DNA of 64,000 bases, from positions 434,001 to 498,000 of the forward strand of contig NZ_VDMC01000001.1 in the NCBI RefSeq assembly GCF_006346335.1. The letters are read 5' to 3'. Positions 63,122 through 64,000 of this stretch are shown here, in pieces. Positions within the stretch are counted from its first letter, which is position 1, and the number at the start of each line of letters is the position of its first letter. The notes below the pieces were generated by a model. That model saw only the letters and a program-made list of their open reading frames with translations, made no database searches and was not told the DNA's origin. This DNA comes from Aequorivita sinensis (GTDB lineage: Bacteria; Bacteroidota; Bacteroidia; Flavobacteriales; Flavobacteriaceae). The position numbers and the translations under genes are program-made.

Positions 63122-63644
63122 AAATATTAATGTTGTTGTAGCCATAGTATTGACAGGCTTTATTTTAGGTTGTGATCCCCCAAGGGAATTCTGCGATGAT
63201 ATGGCAACTTTTGCAAGAGTTCCGGATCTTATAATCTTGGAGCCCCTCCAAGATACTTATACCAAGGGTGATGTAATTACCCTTAAAACGAGCATTGCGA
63301 ATATATCGCCCTATTTTGCCGAGCCCAATGTAAACCTTTTGGAGGTTACTGGGCTACAAAATGCCTTATTGGTAAGCAATAATAGACTGTATGAGGGCAA
63401 TGGTTTAGAGTTTCTTACAGGCTCTCAGGGAAGGATATCAAATTGGTTTAACATGCCTTACAATCTGGAAACCGACAGATACGAGTTTGAATTAAAAATG
63501 ACGCTTAATCGTGTTGGGAATTATAATTTTATTACCGCGGAATTTATTGATATTATAGGTGAAGATTGCAATAGGTATAGAATTGAGACCAATATTGCCG
63601 GAGCCAACGCAGACAGCAGGATTGAATTTGAGGTGCTGGAATAA
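63111..63644 (+). CDS. Lipoprotein of unknown family
   Basis: This 177-residue protein starts MGTKNINVVVAIVLTGFILG followed by Cys, a clear lipoprotein signal with lipobox ILGC. The mature part is beta-rich with further cysteines (FCDD, EDCNRY), suggesting an Ig-like fold, and I do not recognise it. The ATG lies 11 bases before the end of the HEXXH lipoprotein gene, so the two are translationally linked and possibly work together. A longer in-frame reading from 63060 lacks a signal peptide at its start. G+C is raised as in its partner. Confidence 0.75.
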   Translation: MGTKNINVVVAIVLTGFILGCDPPREFCDDMATFARVPDLIILEPLQDTYTKGDVITLKTSIANISPYFAEPNVNLLEVTGLQNALLVSNNRLYEGNGLEFLTGSQGRISNWFNMPYNLETDRYEFELKMTLNRVGNYNFITAEFIDIIGEDCNRYRIETNIAGANADSRIEFEVLE

Positions 63645-63710
63645 CTTTAATTACATCAATGAAAAGATATTTTTGGATAAATTCACTAACTTGCACTAAA
63701 GCAAATAGGT

Positions 63711-63780
63711 ATGCCGACCTCATTTATCGTTTTCGGTCTTAGATTTTTCTTTTAATAATGAACACTTTAGAAAATAATAT
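63711..63780 (+). pseudogene. Remnant of a DUF4160-type gene
   Basis: ATG at 63711 reads MPTSFIVFGLRFFF and then stops at 63753-63755. One frame over, the same region continues FNNEHFRK. MPT...RFFFFsNEH is the usual start of DUF4160 proteins, so a frameshift after the T-rich run and loss of the rest of the gene are likely. DUF4160 genes commonly precede DUF2442 genes, as here. Confidence 0.4.
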
Positions 63781-64000
63781 AGAAATTAAAAGACTTTGGT
63801 TTACAGACTCAAAAATATGTATCGAAACCCTCGATGGGCAGAAGCTAAGCCATCCATTATTTTGGTTTTCAAAGTAGAAAAATGCAAGCGAGGAAGAGAA
63901 AAACAACTACGAACTCTCCCCTTTTGGAATCCATTGGTTAAAACTTGATGAAGATTTAAGTTTCAGTGGTCTTTTGATTTTAAAAAATAAAGTCTTTAGC
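63758..64000 (+). pseudogene. DUF2442-type gene broken by a stop codon (partial at window end)
   Basis: The frame from ATG 63758 reads as a DUF2442 protein (IKRLWFTDSKICIETLDGQK, LSHPLFWFSK) but has TAG at 63875-63877. The same frame then continues with SPFGIHWLKLDEDLSFSGLL, the typical second half of the domain, to the window edge. One base change (TTG to TAG) would explain the break. DUF2442 with DUF4160 forms small toxin-antitoxin-like pairs. Sequencing error or a short functional N-terminal fragment cannot be excluded. Confidence 0.65.

Noticed and set aside
63660-63743. 27-codon frame starting MKRYFWINSL
   Set aside because: Too short, no leader or similarity, and it overlaps the DUF4160 remnant in another frame.

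Overview
The window reads as chromosome of a Flavobacteriaceae bacterium (Bacteroidota). It is AT-rich and lacks Shine-Dalgarno leaders, and many genes carry the Bacteroidota -7 promoter element TAnnTTTG. It also encodes a type IX secretion C-terminal sorting domain and many families typical of flavobacteria (DUF4175, DUF4837, DUF6341, DUF6427, DUF6909). No rRNA operon, CRISPR array, intact insertion sequence or prophage is visible. I cannot name the genus.

Region 1 (1-31 kb) is mostly housekeeping. A gene-free AT-rich stretch (2129-2768) holds DnaA-box-like sites and separates a minus-strand rpiB/CDF/ElaA operon from rnr; it is a replication-origin candidate. Two near-canonical parS sites flank mnmG about 17 kb away, which independently suggests origin proximity. 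Also here are a LysE-type exporter, tRNA-Cys, folB, glnS, a phosphoethanolamine-transferase-like gene overlapping a GDPD-like gene, a YtxH stress trio, an SPFH protein, gltX, a DUF4175 protein, ybeY, a methyltransferase, holB, pgk, a LysM lytic transglycosylase, a DUF4837 lipoprotein, tatA, an M23 peptidase and a GH3-family protein.

Region 2 (32-56 kb) is a surface-polysaccharide locus. It has dTDP-rhamnose genes (rfbB, rfbA, rfbC, rfbD), UDP-ManNAcA genes (wecB, wecC), a Wzz-like protein, a flippase, four polymerase/ligase-like membrane proteins, glycosyltransferases, ugd plus UDP-xylose synthase, a WcaJ-type initiating transferase and a CapK-like adenylate-forming enzyme. A minus-strand leucine-rich-repeat protein with a type IX sorting tail lies between the tail of a polymerase gene and a diverged, stop-bearing second copy of that tail, so the locus has been rearranged.

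Region 3 (56-61 kb) holds purD, DUF6341, DUF6427, DUF4254 and a family 9 glycosyltransferase. A candidate structured RNA with nested stems and its own promoter-like element lies at about 59061-59161 (possibly 6S-like).

Region 4 (61-64 kb) is accessory, visibly richer in G+C than the rest. It has a large HEXXH lipoprotein whose signal peptide is built on a (CT)12 tract, with the best start codon out of frame with the body (a probable phase-variable gene in the OFF register), a second lipoprotein overlapping its end, and a decayed DUF4160/DUF2442 pair. The strongest leads are the CT-tract lipoprotein, the oriC/parS pair, the structured RNA and the duplicated polymerase tail.
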